This document shows, in pieces, positions 50,202 through 59,221 of a stretch of DNA of 64,000 bases. Numbering within the stretch: position 1 is the stretch's first letter; each line of letters starts with the position of its first letter. The stretch comes from Cedecea neteri (GTDB lineage Bacteria; Pseudomonadota; Gammaproteobacteria; Enterobacterales; Enterobacteriaceae): positions 186,001 through 250,000 of the forward strand of contig NZ_CP009451.1 in NCBI RefSeq assembly GCF_000757825.1, given 5' to 3'. Under the pieces are notes generated by a model, which saw only the letters and a list, made by a program, of their open reading frames with translations, searched no databases and was not told the DNA's origin. Made by a program: the position numbers and the translations under genes.

Positions 50202-51610
50202 TGACGTTAGCTTCCCGCCTGCCCGCCATCTTACAGGCGGTAATGAAAGGCCTGCCAAAGGCCCTGCAGGATACCCACTACCCGCAGTGGCACCACGCCC
50301 CGGTGACCGGGTTAATGAACGATCCCAACGGATTCACCTGGTTTGCCGGGCGCTGGCACCTGTTTTATCAGTGGAACCCGCTGGCGGCCGACCACAAGTA
50401 CAAGTGCTGGGGCCACTGGAGTTCGGCAGATTTAGTGCAGTGGCGGCACGAGCCGCTGGCGCTGATGCCGGATGAAGATTACGACCGCAACGGCTGCTAC
50501 TCAGGCAGCGCCGTTGATAACGCAGGCAGGCTGACGCTGTGCTACACCGGCAACGTTAAGTTTGACGACGGCAGCCGCACGGCCTGGCAGTGCCTCGCCG
50601 TAGAAAACAGCGACGGCGGTTTTGACAAAGTGGGCCCGGTTTTGCCGCTGCCTGCGGGCTACAGCGGCCACGTGCGTGACCCGAAGGTCTGGCAGCACGA
50701 AGGCGTCTGGTACATGGTGCTGGGCGCTCAGGATCTGCACAAGCAAGGCAAGGTTTTGCTGTTTTCCTCTGCCAACCTGCATGACTGGGAGAGCAGGGGG
50801 GAAATCGCCGGTCACGGCGTCAACGGGCTTACGGATGCAGGCTATATGTGGGAATGCCCCGATCTTTTCCCGCTGGACGGTAAACACCTGCTGCTGTGCT
50901 GCCCACAGGGGCTTGCCCGCCGGGCTGAACGTTTTCTTAACGTTTACCCGGCGGCATATCTGGTCGGCGACTTTGATTACGCTTCGGCCAAATTTAACCA
51001 CGGCGAGCTGAACGAGCTGGACGCCGGCTTTGAGTTTTACGCCCCGCAAACGGCGCTGGCTCCGGACGGACGGCGTTTGCTTGTTGGCTGGATGGGCGTA
51101 CCGGATGGGGAAGAGATGCTGCAGCCAACGCGGGAGCATGGCTGGATCCACCAGATGACCTGCCTGCGGGAGCTGACGCTTAAAAACGGCAAGCTTTATC
51201 AACAGCCGATTGCGGAACTGGCTCAGCTTCGCGAAGCAGAACAGCGCTGGCAGGGCGAAGCCAGCCTGGCACCGGGGCTGGAGGCAAAACGTCTTGAGCT
51301 ACAGATAGAGCTGAGCGGCGAGCTGGGCATCCATTTTGGCGGCGGCCTGACGCTAGAAGTTACCGGGCAGGGCATTACGCTTCAGCGTCCGGGCCTGGCG
51401 ACGGGTGAGCCACTATACCGCTACTGGCACGGCAAGGTTTCTTCCCTGCAGATCCTCTGCGACAGCTCGAGCGTAGAGATTTTTATCAATCACGGGGAAG
51501 GCGTGATGAGCAGCCGCTATTTTCCACAATCTTCAGAGCGGCTCTCTTTCAACGGTGAGTCGGAGGTCACGTTGCGCTACTGGTCGCTGCGTTCCTGCAT
51601 GATAGAATGA
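50201..51610 (+). CDS. scrB: ScrB, sucrose-6-phosphate hydrolase
   Basis: A 469-residue GH32 beta-fructofuranosidase that splits sucrose-6-phosphate into glucose-6-phosphate and fructose. The nucleophile motif is [11 protein letters not shown], the transition-state motif GHVRDPKVW and the acid/base motif [10 protein letters not shown]-terminal beta-sandwich follows from about residue 340. It is translationally coupled to scrA and its stop overlaps the ATG at 51607. Confidence 0.96.
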   Translation: MTLASRLPAILQAVMKGLPKALQDTHYPQWHHAPVTGLMNDPNGFTWFAGRWHLFYQWNPLAADHKYKCWGHWSSADLVQWRHEPLALMPDEDYDRNGCYSGSAVDNAGRLTLCYTGNVKFDDGSRTAWQCLAVENSDGGFDKVGPVLPLPAGYSGHVRDPKVWQHEGVWYMVLGAQDLHKQGKVLLFSSANLHDWESRGEIAGHGVNGLTDAGYMWECPDLFPLDGKHLLLCCPQGLARRAERFLNVYPAAYLVGDFDYASAKFNHGELNELDAGFEFYAPQTALAPDGRRLLVGWMGVPDGEEMLQPTREHGWIHQMTCLRELTLKNGKLYQQPIAELAQLREAEQRWQGEASLAPGLEAKRLELQIELSGELGIHFGGGLTLEVTGQGITLQRPGLATGEPLYRYWHGKVSSLQILCDSSSVEIFINHGEGVMSSRYFPQSSERLSFNGESEVTLRYWSLRSCMIE

Positions 51611-51639
51611 GGGTTTGGACTAACTGCCACGGTTGCGCT

Positions 51640-52647
51640 GTGAAAAAAACCAAACGCGTCACGATTAAAGATATTGCCGAACTGGCGGGCGTTTCAAAGG
51701 CGACCGCCAGCCTGGTGCTCAATGGACGAGGCAAAGAGCTGAGGGTGGCGCAGGCTACCCGCGAGCGCATCATGACGATTGCGCAACAGCAGCACTACCA
51801 GCCGAGCATTCACGCGCGTTCGCTGCGCGACGATCGCAGCCACACCATTGGTCTCGTGGTGCCGGAGATAACCAACTACGGCTTCGCCGTTTTCTCCCAC
51901 GAGCTGGAAATGCTCTGCCGCGAGGCGGGCGTTCAGCTGCTTATCTCCTGCACGGATGAAAACCCGGGGCAGGAAAACATGGTGGTCAGCAATATGATTG
52001 CGCGCCAGGTAGACGGCCTGATTGTTGCTTCGAGCATGCTGAGTGCGGTGGATTACCACAAGCTGAGCGAACAGCTGCCGGTGGTTCTGTTCGACAGGCA
52101 CATGAACGACACCACGCTGCCTCTGGTTATCACCGATTCTGTGCAACCTACCGCCGAACTGATTGAGCCTATTGCCCGCCAACATGCGGATGAATTTTAC
52201 TTTCTGGGCGGGCAGTCAAGATTATCGCCAACGAGGGATCGCCTGGAAGGATTCACTCAGGGACTTACCCGCGCAGGCGTTGCGTTGCGCCCGGAGTGGA
52301 TTATTCACGGCAGCTACCATCCGAGTGCCGGCTATGAGTCTTTTGCCGCACTTTGCGCGCAGCTTGGCCGCCCGCCAAAGGCGCTGTTCACCGCCGCCTG
52401 CGGCCTGCTTGAAGGCGTGCTGCGCTACATGAGCCAGCACAACCTGCTGGAAAGCGATATCCATCTGGCAAGCTTTGACGATCACTATCTCTACGACTCG
52501 CTGTCGGTGCGAATCGACACCATTCAGCAGGATAACCGCCAGCTGGCTTTTCATTGCTATGAGCTGATTAGCAACCTGATTGACGGGCAGTCGCCGGAGC
52601 CTTTGCAGCGCTATCTTCCGGCCAAAATAGTGCGCCGACACCCATAA
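51640..52647 (+). CDS. scrR: ScrR, sucrose operon repressor (LacI family)
   Basis: A LacI-type repressor responding to fructose or fructose-1-phosphate in known scr systems. Helix-turn-helix: [23 protein letters not shown]; then [16 protein letters not shown] and [19 protein letters not shown] are as in enteric ScrR. I place the start at GTG 51640 ([10 protein letters not shown]), which gives 335 residues, matching the family. An ATG at 51607 overlapping the scrB stop would add 11 uncharacteristic residues but would allow coupling, so it cannot be excluded. It should bind the three palindromes at 46128, 47136 and 47196. Confidence 0.92.
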   Translation: MKKTKRVTIKDIAELAGVSKATASLVLNGRGKELRVAQATRERIMTIAQQQHYQPSIHARSLRDDRSHTIGLVVPEITNYGFAVFSHELEMLCREAGVQLLISCTDENPGQENMVVSNMIARQVDGLIVASSMLSAVDYHKLSEQLPVVLFDRHMNDTTLPLVITDSVQPTAELIEPIARQHADEFYFLGGQSRLSPTRDRLEGFTQGLTRAGVALRPEWIIHGSYHPSAGYESFAALCAQLGRPPKALFTAACGLLEGVLRYMSQHNLLESDIHLASFDDHYLYDSLSVRIDTIQQDNRQLAFHCYELISNLIDGQSPEPLQRYLPAKIVRRHP

Positions 52648-52673
52648 ACCACGCGGTTCATCGTCCACCAGCG

Positions 52674-54065
52674 CTACTGATGGCCAGGAAACCATAAGCC
52701 AAACCGGGTTACGCCAGCCTGACTTTCAACCCGGCAGCGGCCCTGATGCAGCTGCATGATGGAGTTAACGATGGATAACCCAAGCCCGCTCGAGTGCGCC
52801 GAGTCGTTACGGGAAGGATCCGCGCGGTAAAAACGATCGAAAATCCTTTCCTGATGCGCAGGGGAAATCGTCTCTCCGCGGTTAATCACCTCGATAGACA
52901 GACCTTTATCTGCTGGCGTCGCCTCAATGAGAATCTCGCTACCAGGCTGTGCAAAGCGCACCGCGTTAGAAAGCAGGTTCGCCAGAGCGCGGCGCAGCAG
53001 CAGGGCATCGGCATATACCGTTCCGCTGGCGCGAATTTGAATCGTTACGTCACGGTCGGCGGCCAGGTCCTCAAAATACTCACCGATACGATGGACCTCT
53101 TCGGCAACCTCAATATGAAGCCGCTGGATCTCCTGGTCAGGCTGCTCCGCCTGGGCCAGAAACAGCATGTTGTCGATCATCCGCGACATGCGCTGCAGCT
53201 CTTCAAAATTCGAGCCCAGCAGCCGCTGGTAATAAGCGTTGTCCCTCGCGGTGCCCAGGCCGACTTCCGTCTGGCCGAGCAGGGTGGTTATCGGCGTGCG
53301 CAGGTCGTGGGCCATATCGGCGCTGACCTGTTTTAACTGCTGGAACCCGCGTTCCAGGCGTTCGAGCATGGCATTAATCTGGTCGATCAGCGTATCAAGT
53401 TCGGTCGGAACATCCTGCTTATCAAGCCGTGAAGAGAGCGTTTTGGTGCCGATTTTTGCCGTGCGGTCGGCCAGCCTGCGCAAAGGGGAAATGCCACGAC
53501 GGGCAAAAATCACCGCCAGCACAACGGAGATTGCCGCCATCATCGAGGCAAAGAGAATAATCTTGTTGCGGTACTCTTCCAGGATATGAGTTCTGTCGCT
53601 CAGTACGCGCGCCGAGATAATCTCCAGCGGTGGTAAATCGTTGGCAGAAGGGCTAATCGCGGCCATATACACCATCGGCGTGCCGTCCGCGTTATTGGCG
53701 TGATGCACGGCCTCAAGCGTCAGCCGCTGGTTGGCAGCAACTGCCGTAACGCCGGGAATCGCGCGCTGCATGGGGTTCACTTCCAGCAGCGTAGCGCCGC
53801 CCACATAGCGGATCACCAGCAACGATTCGGTATTGCCCAGCATATTGGCAAACAAATGGGGCTTTTCGCGGATCAGCTGCCGCGCGTCAAGATCCCTCAG
53901 CAGCGTGCTGATCTGGTCCACGCGGGAAACCAGCGCGGCATCGTCGCGTATCGACAGCTGCTGGCGGAGGGCGTAATAAAGCACGCTGCCCATCACGGTA
54001 AAAGCAACGAACGAGAACGCCGCCAGCAGGACGGCCAGGCGAAAGGTCAGCGAGACGCGCTTCAT
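52674..54065 (-). CDS. Heavy-metal-type sensor histidine kinase
   Basis: A 463-residue membrane kinase of the CusS/HprS class. Helix 1 lies near residues 12-31, a periplasmic sensor follows, and helix 2 lies near 167-187 (ILFASMMAAISVVLAVIFA). HAMP follows (RRGISPLRRLADRTAKIG). The phospho-accepting His is in VSADMAHDLRTPITTLLGQ. The ATP-binding motifs are N (LANLLSNAVRFA), F (IFDRFYRAD) and G2 (SSGLGLSIVNSIMQLHQG). It overlaps its regulator gene by ATGA, so they form one operon. The ligand, possibly copper or an oxidant, is not shown by the sequence. Confidence 0.9.
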   Translation of the reverse strand: MKRVSLTFRLAVLLAAFSFVAFTVMGSVLYYALRQQLSIRDDAALVSRVDQISTLLRDLDARQLIREKPHLFANMLGNTESLLVIRYVGGATLLEVNPMQRAIPGVTAVAANQRLTLEAVHHANNADGTPMVYMAAISPSANDLPPLEIISARVLSDRTHILEEYRNKIILFASMMAAISVVLAVIFARRGISPLRRLADRTAKIGTKTLSSRLDKQDVPTELDTLIDQINAMLERLERGFQQLKQVSADMAHDLRTPITTLLGQTEVGLGTARDNAYYQRLLGSNFEELQRMSRMIDNMLFLAQAEQPDQEIQRLHIEVAEEVHRIGEYFEDLAADRDVTIQIRASGTVYADALLLRRALANLLSNAVRFAQPGSEILIEATPADKGLSIEVINRGETISPAHQERIFDRFYRADPSRNDSAHSSGLGLSIVNSIMQLHQGRCRVESQAGVTRFGLWFPGHQ

Positions 54066-54739
54066 GACTCTTGCTCGCAGCGGTAGCCCACGCCGTGCAC
54101 GGTATGGATCAGCCGCACAGGAAAGGGATCGTCCACTTTTTGCCGCAGCCTGCGCACCGCGACGTCCACAACGTTGGTGTCGCTATCGAAGTTCATATCC
54201 CAGACGCGGGAAGCCAGAAACGTTCTCGACAAAACCTGTCCCGGATGCTGCAGAAAGCACACCAGCAGCTTGAACTCTTTGTTGGTCAAGGTGATGCGTT
54301 TACCTTCTCGCTCGCAGCGGAACTTCGCAACGTCCACCACCAGATCCGCCAGCGACAGCACTTCTTCGGCTTCAGCCAGCGGCTGGCCACGGCGTAAAAT
54401 AATGCGGATCCTTGCCAGCAGTTCGGCAAAGGAGAAAGGTTTCACCAGGTACTCATCGGCGCCCAGCCCAAGCCCGCGTAAACGGTCTTCGAGCGTGCCG
54501 CGCGCGCTGAGAAACAGCACCGGCGTCTGGCTGTGGGCGCGTAAACGCTCCATCACCGTCCAGCCGTTCATTTCCGGCAGCATAACGTCCAGCAGAATCA
54601 GGTCATAACTTTCTTCCCGCGCCAGATGCAGGCCGTCGATGCCGTTGGCCGCCCAGTCCGCGGTATAGCCCGCTTCGTTCAGCCCGCTGACCAGATAGGA
54701 GGCGGTTTTGGCTTCGTCTTCAATGATGAGGATTTTCAA
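54062..54739 (-). CDS. OmpR-family response regulator
   Basis: A 225-residue regulator of the CusR/CopR/HprR group. The receiver domain has acidic residues IIEDE and phospho-Asp51 in LILLDVMLPEMNGW, with the conserved Lys in DEYLVKPFSFAELLARIR. The C-terminal winged helix is at about 130-222 (ITLTNKEFKLLVCFLQHPGQVLSR; HTVHGVGYRCE). The canonical start MKILIIEDE is encoded by TTG at 54739, with no strong Shine-Dalgarno. It lies 76 bp downstream of an exported hydrolase gene on the same strand, which may be part of its regulon. Confidence 0.9.
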   Translation of the reverse strand: MKILIIEDEAKTASYLVSGLNEAGYTADWAANGIDGLHLAREESYDLILLDVMLPEMNGWTVMERLRAHSQTPVLFLSARGTLEDRLRGLGLGADEYLVKPFSFAELLARIRIILRRGQPLAEAEEVLSLADLVVDVAKFRCEREGKRITLTNKEFKLLVCFLQHPGQVLSRTFLASRVWDMNFDSDTNVVDVAVRRLRQKVDDPFPVRLIHTVHGVGYRCEQES

Positions 54740-54815
54740 ACGGCGGGATCCTGTTAAAAGGAGAGAAAAGGGCGTGCAGGGCGCCCCAGTCTCGTCAGTA
54801 TAAGATGCGTGAACC

Positions 54816-55595
54816 TTAGTATCCAGGCACGTGTGCGGCTTTCATGATCAGGTTAGCGACCGCTTCTGGCTGAGAAATCAGCGACACGTGGCTGGACTTC
54901 AGCTCAATGGTCTGAGCGTGCATACGCTTCGCCATGAAACGCTCCAGATCCGGGTTAATGGTGCGGTCTTCGGTAGAGACCGCATACCAGGTTGGTTTGT
55001 TGTGCCAGGCGGCAACCGTGGTTTTTGCCGTGGTGATGGCTTTACCGATCGGCTGCTGTACTGCGTAATACGCTTCGGCTTCTTTCACCGGCAGGTCACC
55101 GGCGAAATCATGCACAAACGCAGACTCGCTCAGCGCACCGTAGCCTTCATCGCTCCACTTCAGGCCAGCAGAAGCCGGAGCCGCAGGGTATTTTTTGGTG
55201 AGCGCCGGGTAGTCTTCACCCGCTTCTGGCGCGCGGGCGGCGATATACACCAGGCCTTTAACTTCAGGCTCATCGCCAGCCTGACTAATGACCATGCCGC
55301 CGTAAGAGTGTGCCACCAGAATAACCGGGCCGTCTTGCTGCGCCAGCGTGCGTTTCACTGCGGCAACATCGTTATCCAGAGAGGTAGTTGGGTTCTGTAC
55401 CGCAGTCACGTGCAGGCCTTTGGCCTGCAGCCGCGGGATAACTTTGCCCCAGCTAGAGCCATCGGCAAACAGGCCGTGCACCAGCACGATATTCTTCACT
55501 TCCTGGGGGGCTGGCGTGGTGTCGGCATGAGCGACGGAGCTGCCCAGCGCGGCAAGCACGAGAGAGGCGATAGCAGAGAGATGGCTTAATTTCAT
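54816..55595 (-). CDS. Exported alpha/beta hydrolase
   Basis: A 259-residue alpha/beta-hydrolase with a Sec signal peptide (cleavage after VAHA, about residue 24). The core begins VKNIVLVHGLFADGSSWGKVIP, where HGLFADGSSW supplies the oxyanion hole. The nucleophile elbow is ILVAHSYGGMVI and the catalytic His is in LKSSHVSLISQPEAV. Such periplasmic esterases accept varied esters or lactones; the substrate is unknown. GAGGATA precedes the ATG. It is immediately upstream of the two-component genes on the same strand, so co-expression is possible. Confidence 0.87.
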   Translation of the reverse strand: MKLSHLSAIASLVLAALGSSVAHADTTPAPQEVKNIVLVHGLFADGSSWGKVIPRLQAKGLHVTAVQNPTTSLDNDVAAVKRTLAQQDGPVILVAHSYGGMVISQAGDEPEVKGLVYIAARAPEAGEDYPALTKKYPAAPASAGLKWSDEGYGALSESAFVHDFAGDLPVKEAEAYYAVQQPIGKAITTAKTTVAAWHNKPTWYAVSTEDRTINPDLERFMAKRMHAQTIELKSSHVSLISQPEAVANLIMKAAHVPGY

Positions 55596-55706
55596 GGTGT
55601 ATCCTCAGGATTCAACAAAGGGGGTCACGGCTAATTTAGCGAGCGGAGGCCAACAAAGTGCTGACCTGGAAATGACAAAAAAATGACAAACGGAAAGCCA
55701 GGGCTA

Positions 55707-56921
55707 TCAGCCACCACGGGCTTTGTTTTCACGGGTGACCATCACGGCGAGCAACCCGGCCAGCGCAAAAGCGGCGGCAACATAGGGAATGGGGCGAGGC
55801 CCGGTCAGGTTTATCAGCAGGCCGCCTGTCAAAGAGCCCAGCCCGATGGCTGCGTTAAAGACCGACACGTTGACCGAGGTTGCGGCATCGGCTCCGCCTT
55901 CCAGGCGAGAAGCTTCTTTAAACACCAGGGTTTGCAACAGTACCGGCAATGCGCCGTAGGCCGCGCCCCACAGCGCAATGGTGATGAAGATGGCCGTATG
56001 GCTGACGGCTGCCGCATTAAGACAGGCAAGGCTGGCGGTGAACAGGGCGGCAACAATTCCCAGACTTGTGCGTGGCGCACGGGCGGCAAATGGCCCGACG
56101 GCGAAGTTGGTGATAACGCCCGCTGCGCCATAAACCAGCAGCAGCATGCTGATTTGCCCGCCGCTCTGGCCGGCCATTTGCTCAAGGAACGGCGTAATGT
56201 AGGTGTAGGCCAGGAAGTTAGCGGTGACCACCAGCGCGGTGATGCCGAAAATACCCAGCAAGGCGCCACTTTTAAACACCGCGGAAATAGCCCCGCGTTT
56301 GGCAGATTTGGCGATCCTCACCGCAGGAACTGACCAGGCGATAAGCGTGAAAACCACCAGGCACAAGATACACAGCGCGGCGAACACGGAACGCCAGCCG
56401 TAGAAATCACCCAGCATGGTGCCCGCAGGCACGCCCAGCACCGTTGCCAGAGAAACACCGCCAAAAACAACCGACGTTGCCCGCACGGCATTGCGTGAAG
56501 CCACCAGATGCACGGCGGTGACCACGGCGGTTGACCAAAATACGCCGATAGCCGCAGCCACCAGAATACGGCCAATGAATACCACAAAGTAATCCGTTGC
56601 CAGCCAGGTAATCAGGTTCCCGGCAAAGCAGGCGGCCAGCAGGCCAGCCATCAGCGTTTTGCGGTTAATGTGCCCCAGCAGCCCGGTGAGCGGGGCGGCG
56701 GTGAGGGCCACCATAAAAGCAAAAATGGTGACCAGATAACCGGCCACGCCCAGAGAAACGTTGAGTCCGGCGGCCATGCCCGGCAGTACGCCAACCGGCA
56801 TCAGCTCGGTGCTGACAAAGGTGAAACAGCCGAGGCTGAGCGCCAGCACCGCCGCGATACTGCGGGCCCGGGACACATGCGCGCCATGCGGCGCAGCAAT
56901 ATTTGTACTGCTTGATTGCAT
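55707..56921 (-). CDS. MFS transporter (DHA1-like)
   Basis: A 404-residue major-facilitator transporter with about twelve helices. Motif C-like and drug-efflux features include CFTFVSTELMPVGVLPGMAAG in helix 1 and the loop GLLGHINRKTLMAGLLAACFAG between helices 2 and 3. ATVLGVPAGTMLGDFYGWRSVF is the typical antiporter motif. I start at ATG 56921 (MQSSSTNIAAPHG) behind CAGGATGG; the frame is open much further upstream but would cross the divergent LysR gene. It probably exports a small molecule and is controlled by that LysR protein. Confidence 0.88.
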   Translation of the reverse strand: MQSSSTNIAAPHGAHVSRARSIAAVLALSLGCFTFVSTELMPVGVLPGMAAGLNVSLGVAGYLVTIFAFMVALTAAPLTGLLGHINRKTLMAGLLAACFAGNLITWLATDYFVVFIGRILVAAAIGVFWSTAVVTAVHLVASRNAVRATSVVFGGVSLATVLGVPAGTMLGDFYGWRSVFAALCILCLVVFTLIAWSVPAVRIAKSAKRGAISAVFKSGALLGIFGITALVVTANFLAYTYITPFLEQMAGQSGGQISMLLLVYGAAGVITNFAVGPFAARAPRTSLGIVAALFTASLACLNAAAVSHTAIFITIALWGAAYGALPVLLQTLVFKEASRLEGGADAATSVNVSVFNAAIGLGSLTGGLLINLTGPRPIPYVAAAFALAGLLAVMVTRENKARGG

Positions 56922-57031
56922 AAAACCATCCTGAAAAGGTGAACAGATCGAAATGACGAGCAAATTGTGGCGTCGCGAAGGGCAGAATGCGATAGCATGA
57001 AAGGCATAAGACTTATGACCCGGAGTCACCA

Positions 57032-57940
57032 ATGAGAGCATTAAGTTCGCAGTTGCTGGAAGGCGTGGACGTGATGGCGGCGGTTGTCGATACCCTGAGT
57101 TTTGGCGCTGCCGCAGAGATGCTGGATATGTCGCAGTCCGGCGTGAGCAGGGCGATTGCCCGCCTTGAAACAAGGCTTGGGATCCGCGTATTTGAGAGAA
57201 CCACGCGTTCGGTCAGGCTGACCGATGAAGGGCGTGAGTTCTACGAACAGGTAATGCCGCTGATTGCCGCCCTGGCCGACGTTACCGGCGAGGCCGCAGG
57301 GGGCAGGCAAAAAATTCGGGGCAGGCTGAGGGTTAACGTTGACCCGCTGTTTGCCAGCCAGGTTTTGGGGCCGCGCCTCGGCACCTTTATGGATGAAAAC
57401 CCCGATCTGGAAATTGAGCTGCGCAGCCGCGATGAACTGGGCGATCTTATCTCGGACGGCTTTGACCTTGCGCTGCGCTTTGGTCATCCGCAGTCTTCGT
57501 CACTGATAGCAAGAAAGCTGTTCGACACGCGGGTTTTTGCCATGGCCTCGCCCGAATATTTGCAGCGCTTTGGTCACCCGAAAACGCCTCAGGAGCTTCA
57601 GAACGAGCCGCACCGCTGCATTTTATTCCGCGAGCCGCTGACGGGGAAACCGTTCGCCTGGGAGTTTCACCAGGGGAAAAAGAAGCTGATGATCCAGCCC
57701 AGAGGCATGCTGACGGTCAACGATGCGGAAACCGCATTCAGCACCTGCCTGGCCGGACTCGGCGTGGTGCAGATTTTTGAACTCGGCAGCGAGGAATACG
57801 TTTCTTCGGGGCGCCTGGTGCCGCTCTTCCCGGCGTGGTCAGATCACCGTTTTCCGCTCTACGCCTATTACCCGTCACGGCACCACGTTCCGGCGAAAAC
57901 CCGCGCCTTGCTGGACTTTGTCAGCGGGCTGGTGGGTTGA
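57032..57940 (+). CDS. LysR-family regulator of the MFS gene
   Basis: A 302-residue LysR-type regulator. Helix-turn-helix residues 10-70 include TLSFGAAAEMLDMSQSGVSRAIARLE and RLGIRVFERTTRSVRLTDEG. A substrate-binding domain follows from residue 95 (GRLRVNVDPLFASQVLGPRLG). It is divergent from the MFS transporter with 110 bp between starts, the usual arrangement for a regulator and its target. GGAG lies before the ATG. Confidence 0.9.
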   Translation: MRALSSQLLEGVDVMAAVVDTLSFGAAAEMLDMSQSGVSRAIARLETRLGIRVFERTTRSVRLTDEGREFYEQVMPLIAALADVTGEAAGGRQKIRGRLRVNVDPLFASQVLGPRLGTFMDENPDLEIELRSRDELGDLISDGFDLALRFGHPQSSSLIARKLFDTRVFAMASPEYLQRFGHPKTPQELQNEPHRCILFREPLTGKPFAWEFHQGKKKLMIQPRGMLTVNDAETAFSTCLAGLGVVQIFELGSEEYVSSGRLVPLFPAWSDHRFPLYAYYPSRHHVPAKTRALLDFVSGLVG

Positions 57941-58000
57941 ACTTCTTAGGCAAATCAGGCAAAACGGAAATAGATATTTCGTTGGGAAGGAAAAGTGCAT

Positions 58001-58102
58001 ATGCAAATACCAGAACTCCATACAGAACGCTTGCTATTAAAGCCATTAGCCGCCGAAGATGCCTCACAGAAAAGAAAGAGTATGTCGTGTGTGATAATCT
58101 GA
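58001..58102 (+). pseudogene. Truncated GNAT acetyltransferase, N-terminal remnant
   Basis: ATG 58001 opens MQIPELHTERLLLKPLAAED, the standard N-terminus of a RimJ/RimL-like GNAT acetyltransferase. After about residue 22 the sequence turns AT-rich and stops at TGA 58100-58102, giving 33 residues instead of about 170. The break point, near 58045-58055, coincides with the left edge of the AT-rich vat segment. The gene was most likely interrupted when that DNA arrived. Confidence 0.65.
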
Positions 58103-58130
58103 TGTCGGTAAAATTCTAATCGGAGGAAAT

Positions 58131-58763
58131 ATGCACGGACCAAATCCAATGAACAAACATCCAATGGAAGGATTTCCTCAGGTTTGTTTCATTAAAAATA
58201 CAGTGACAAATCCAAACATAATTGTGGGTGATTTCACCTATTATGATGATCCTGAGGGGGCTGAGAATTTTGAACGAAATGTTCTCTATCACTTCCCATT
58301 CATAGGCGATAAATTGGTTATTGGTAAGTTTTGCGCTATCGCAAAAGGCGTCCAGTTCATCATGAACGGCGCTAACCACAAACTATCAGGCTTCTCTACC
58401 TTCCCGTTTTATATCTTCGGAAATGGATGGGAAAAAGCTATGCCGCAATCCGGCGATCTGCCCTACAAAGGCGACACGGTTATCGGGAACGATGTGTGGA
58501 TAGGGTATGAAGCACTTATCATGCCTGGCGTAAAAATTGGTAACGGCGCAATTATTTCCTCGCGATCAGTTGTCACAACTGATGTGTCTGCCTATACAGT
58601 CGTGGGGGGGAATCCAGCAAAAGTGATAAAGAAACGATTTTCTGATGAAATAGTATCCGAACTGGAAAAATTAGCGTGGTGGGATTGGCCTGTAGAACGG
58701 ATTACTGAATACCTCACTGCAATAATGTCTAATGATCTTGAAGCACTTCGCAATACCGAATGA
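58131..58763 (+). CDS. Vat-family xenobiotic (streptogramin A) O-acetyltransferase
   Basis: A 210-residue hexapeptide-repeat acetyltransferase closely following Vat enzymes, which inactivate group A streptogramins by acetyl-CoA-dependent O-acetylation. It has GPNPMNKHPMEG at the N-terminus, LYHFPFIGDKLVIGKFCAIA, the catalytic His83 in IMNGANHKLSG, FGNGWEKAMP, and left-handed helix repeats (VIGNDVWIGYEALIMPGVKIGNGA in part). It ends VVGGNPAKVIKKRFSDEI and WWDWPVERI. CatB chloramphenicol acetyltransferases are the main alternative, but the GPNPM and GNGWEK motifs favour Vat. The Shine-Dalgarno is strong (GGAGGA). Base composition is visibly more AT-rich than its neighbours, which suggests transfer. 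Confidence 0.87.
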   Translation: MHGPNPMNKHPMEGFPQVCFIKNTVTNPNIIVGDFTYYDDPEGAENFERNVLYHFPFIGDKLVIGKFCAIAKGVQFIMNGANHKLSGFSTFPFYIFGNGWEKAMPQSGDLPYKGDTVIGNDVWIGYEALIMPGVKIGNGAIISSRSVVTTDVSAYTVVGGNPAKVIKKRFSDEIVSELEKLAWWDWPVERITEYLTAIMSNDLEALRNTE

Positions 58764-58787
58764 ATTGGTTTACGGTTGCCATCTTAT

Positions 58788-58883
58788 ATTTGGCAACTTC
58801 CGCTCCTCGCTCAAAGCAGCGAAACATACAGCCGCCGGGCCTTTCTGGCATTGATGCAGGCTATCGAGGAGTCTGACGAGTAA
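58788..58883 (+). pseudogene. Possible C-terminal remnant of a disrupted gene
   Basis: After the vat stop the same frame stays open and, once composition returns to GC-rich near 58795, encodes WQLPLLAQSSETYSRRAFLA then LMQAIEESDE and TAA. It reads like the natural end of a protein but has no start. I cannot name the parent gene; chance is possible. Confidence 0.3.
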
Positions 58884-58892
58884 CCCCCAGGA

Positions 58893-59153
58893 TTAACGCT
58901 CGACCAGCCACAGCAGCGGAATCACCGGCAGGGCGAAAATGATAAGGAAAATCGTCAGCTCTTCACCCCAGCCGTAGCCCACTTTAATAACACCGATCAG
59001 CATATTGACCGCCGTAATAAGGCACCACAGCACCGCAAAGCCTCTGGCGATAATCGCCTGGGCTGGCGGGTAGTCCGGGGTAAAAAGTCGAATCAGCAGA
59101 TAACACCCGCTGGCGAGTAAAAATCCGCTCAACAGAAAGAGAAACGTGCGCAT
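58893..59153 (-). CDS. Small membrane protein, unknown function
   Basis: An 86-residue protein with three predicted membrane helices: FLFLLSGFLLASGCYLLIRL (4-23), the stretch AVLWCLITAVNMLIGVIKVG (41-60), and ELTIFLIIFALPVIPLLWLV (66-85). No family is recognised. I use ATG 59153 rather than the preceding TTG. It precedes no operon partner and is oriented away from the SDR cluster start. Confidence 0.7.
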   Translation of the reverse strand: MRTFLFLLSGFLLASGCYLLIRLFTPDYPPAQAIIARGFAVLWCLITAVNMLIGVIKVGYGWGEELTIFLIIFALPVIPLLWLVER

Positions 59154-59221
59154 CAAACACTCCAGGAAATGGCCTGCGGCTTAGCTTTTGCCAGATGCAA
59201 GATAAGCCGCAGGCAGGGGTT

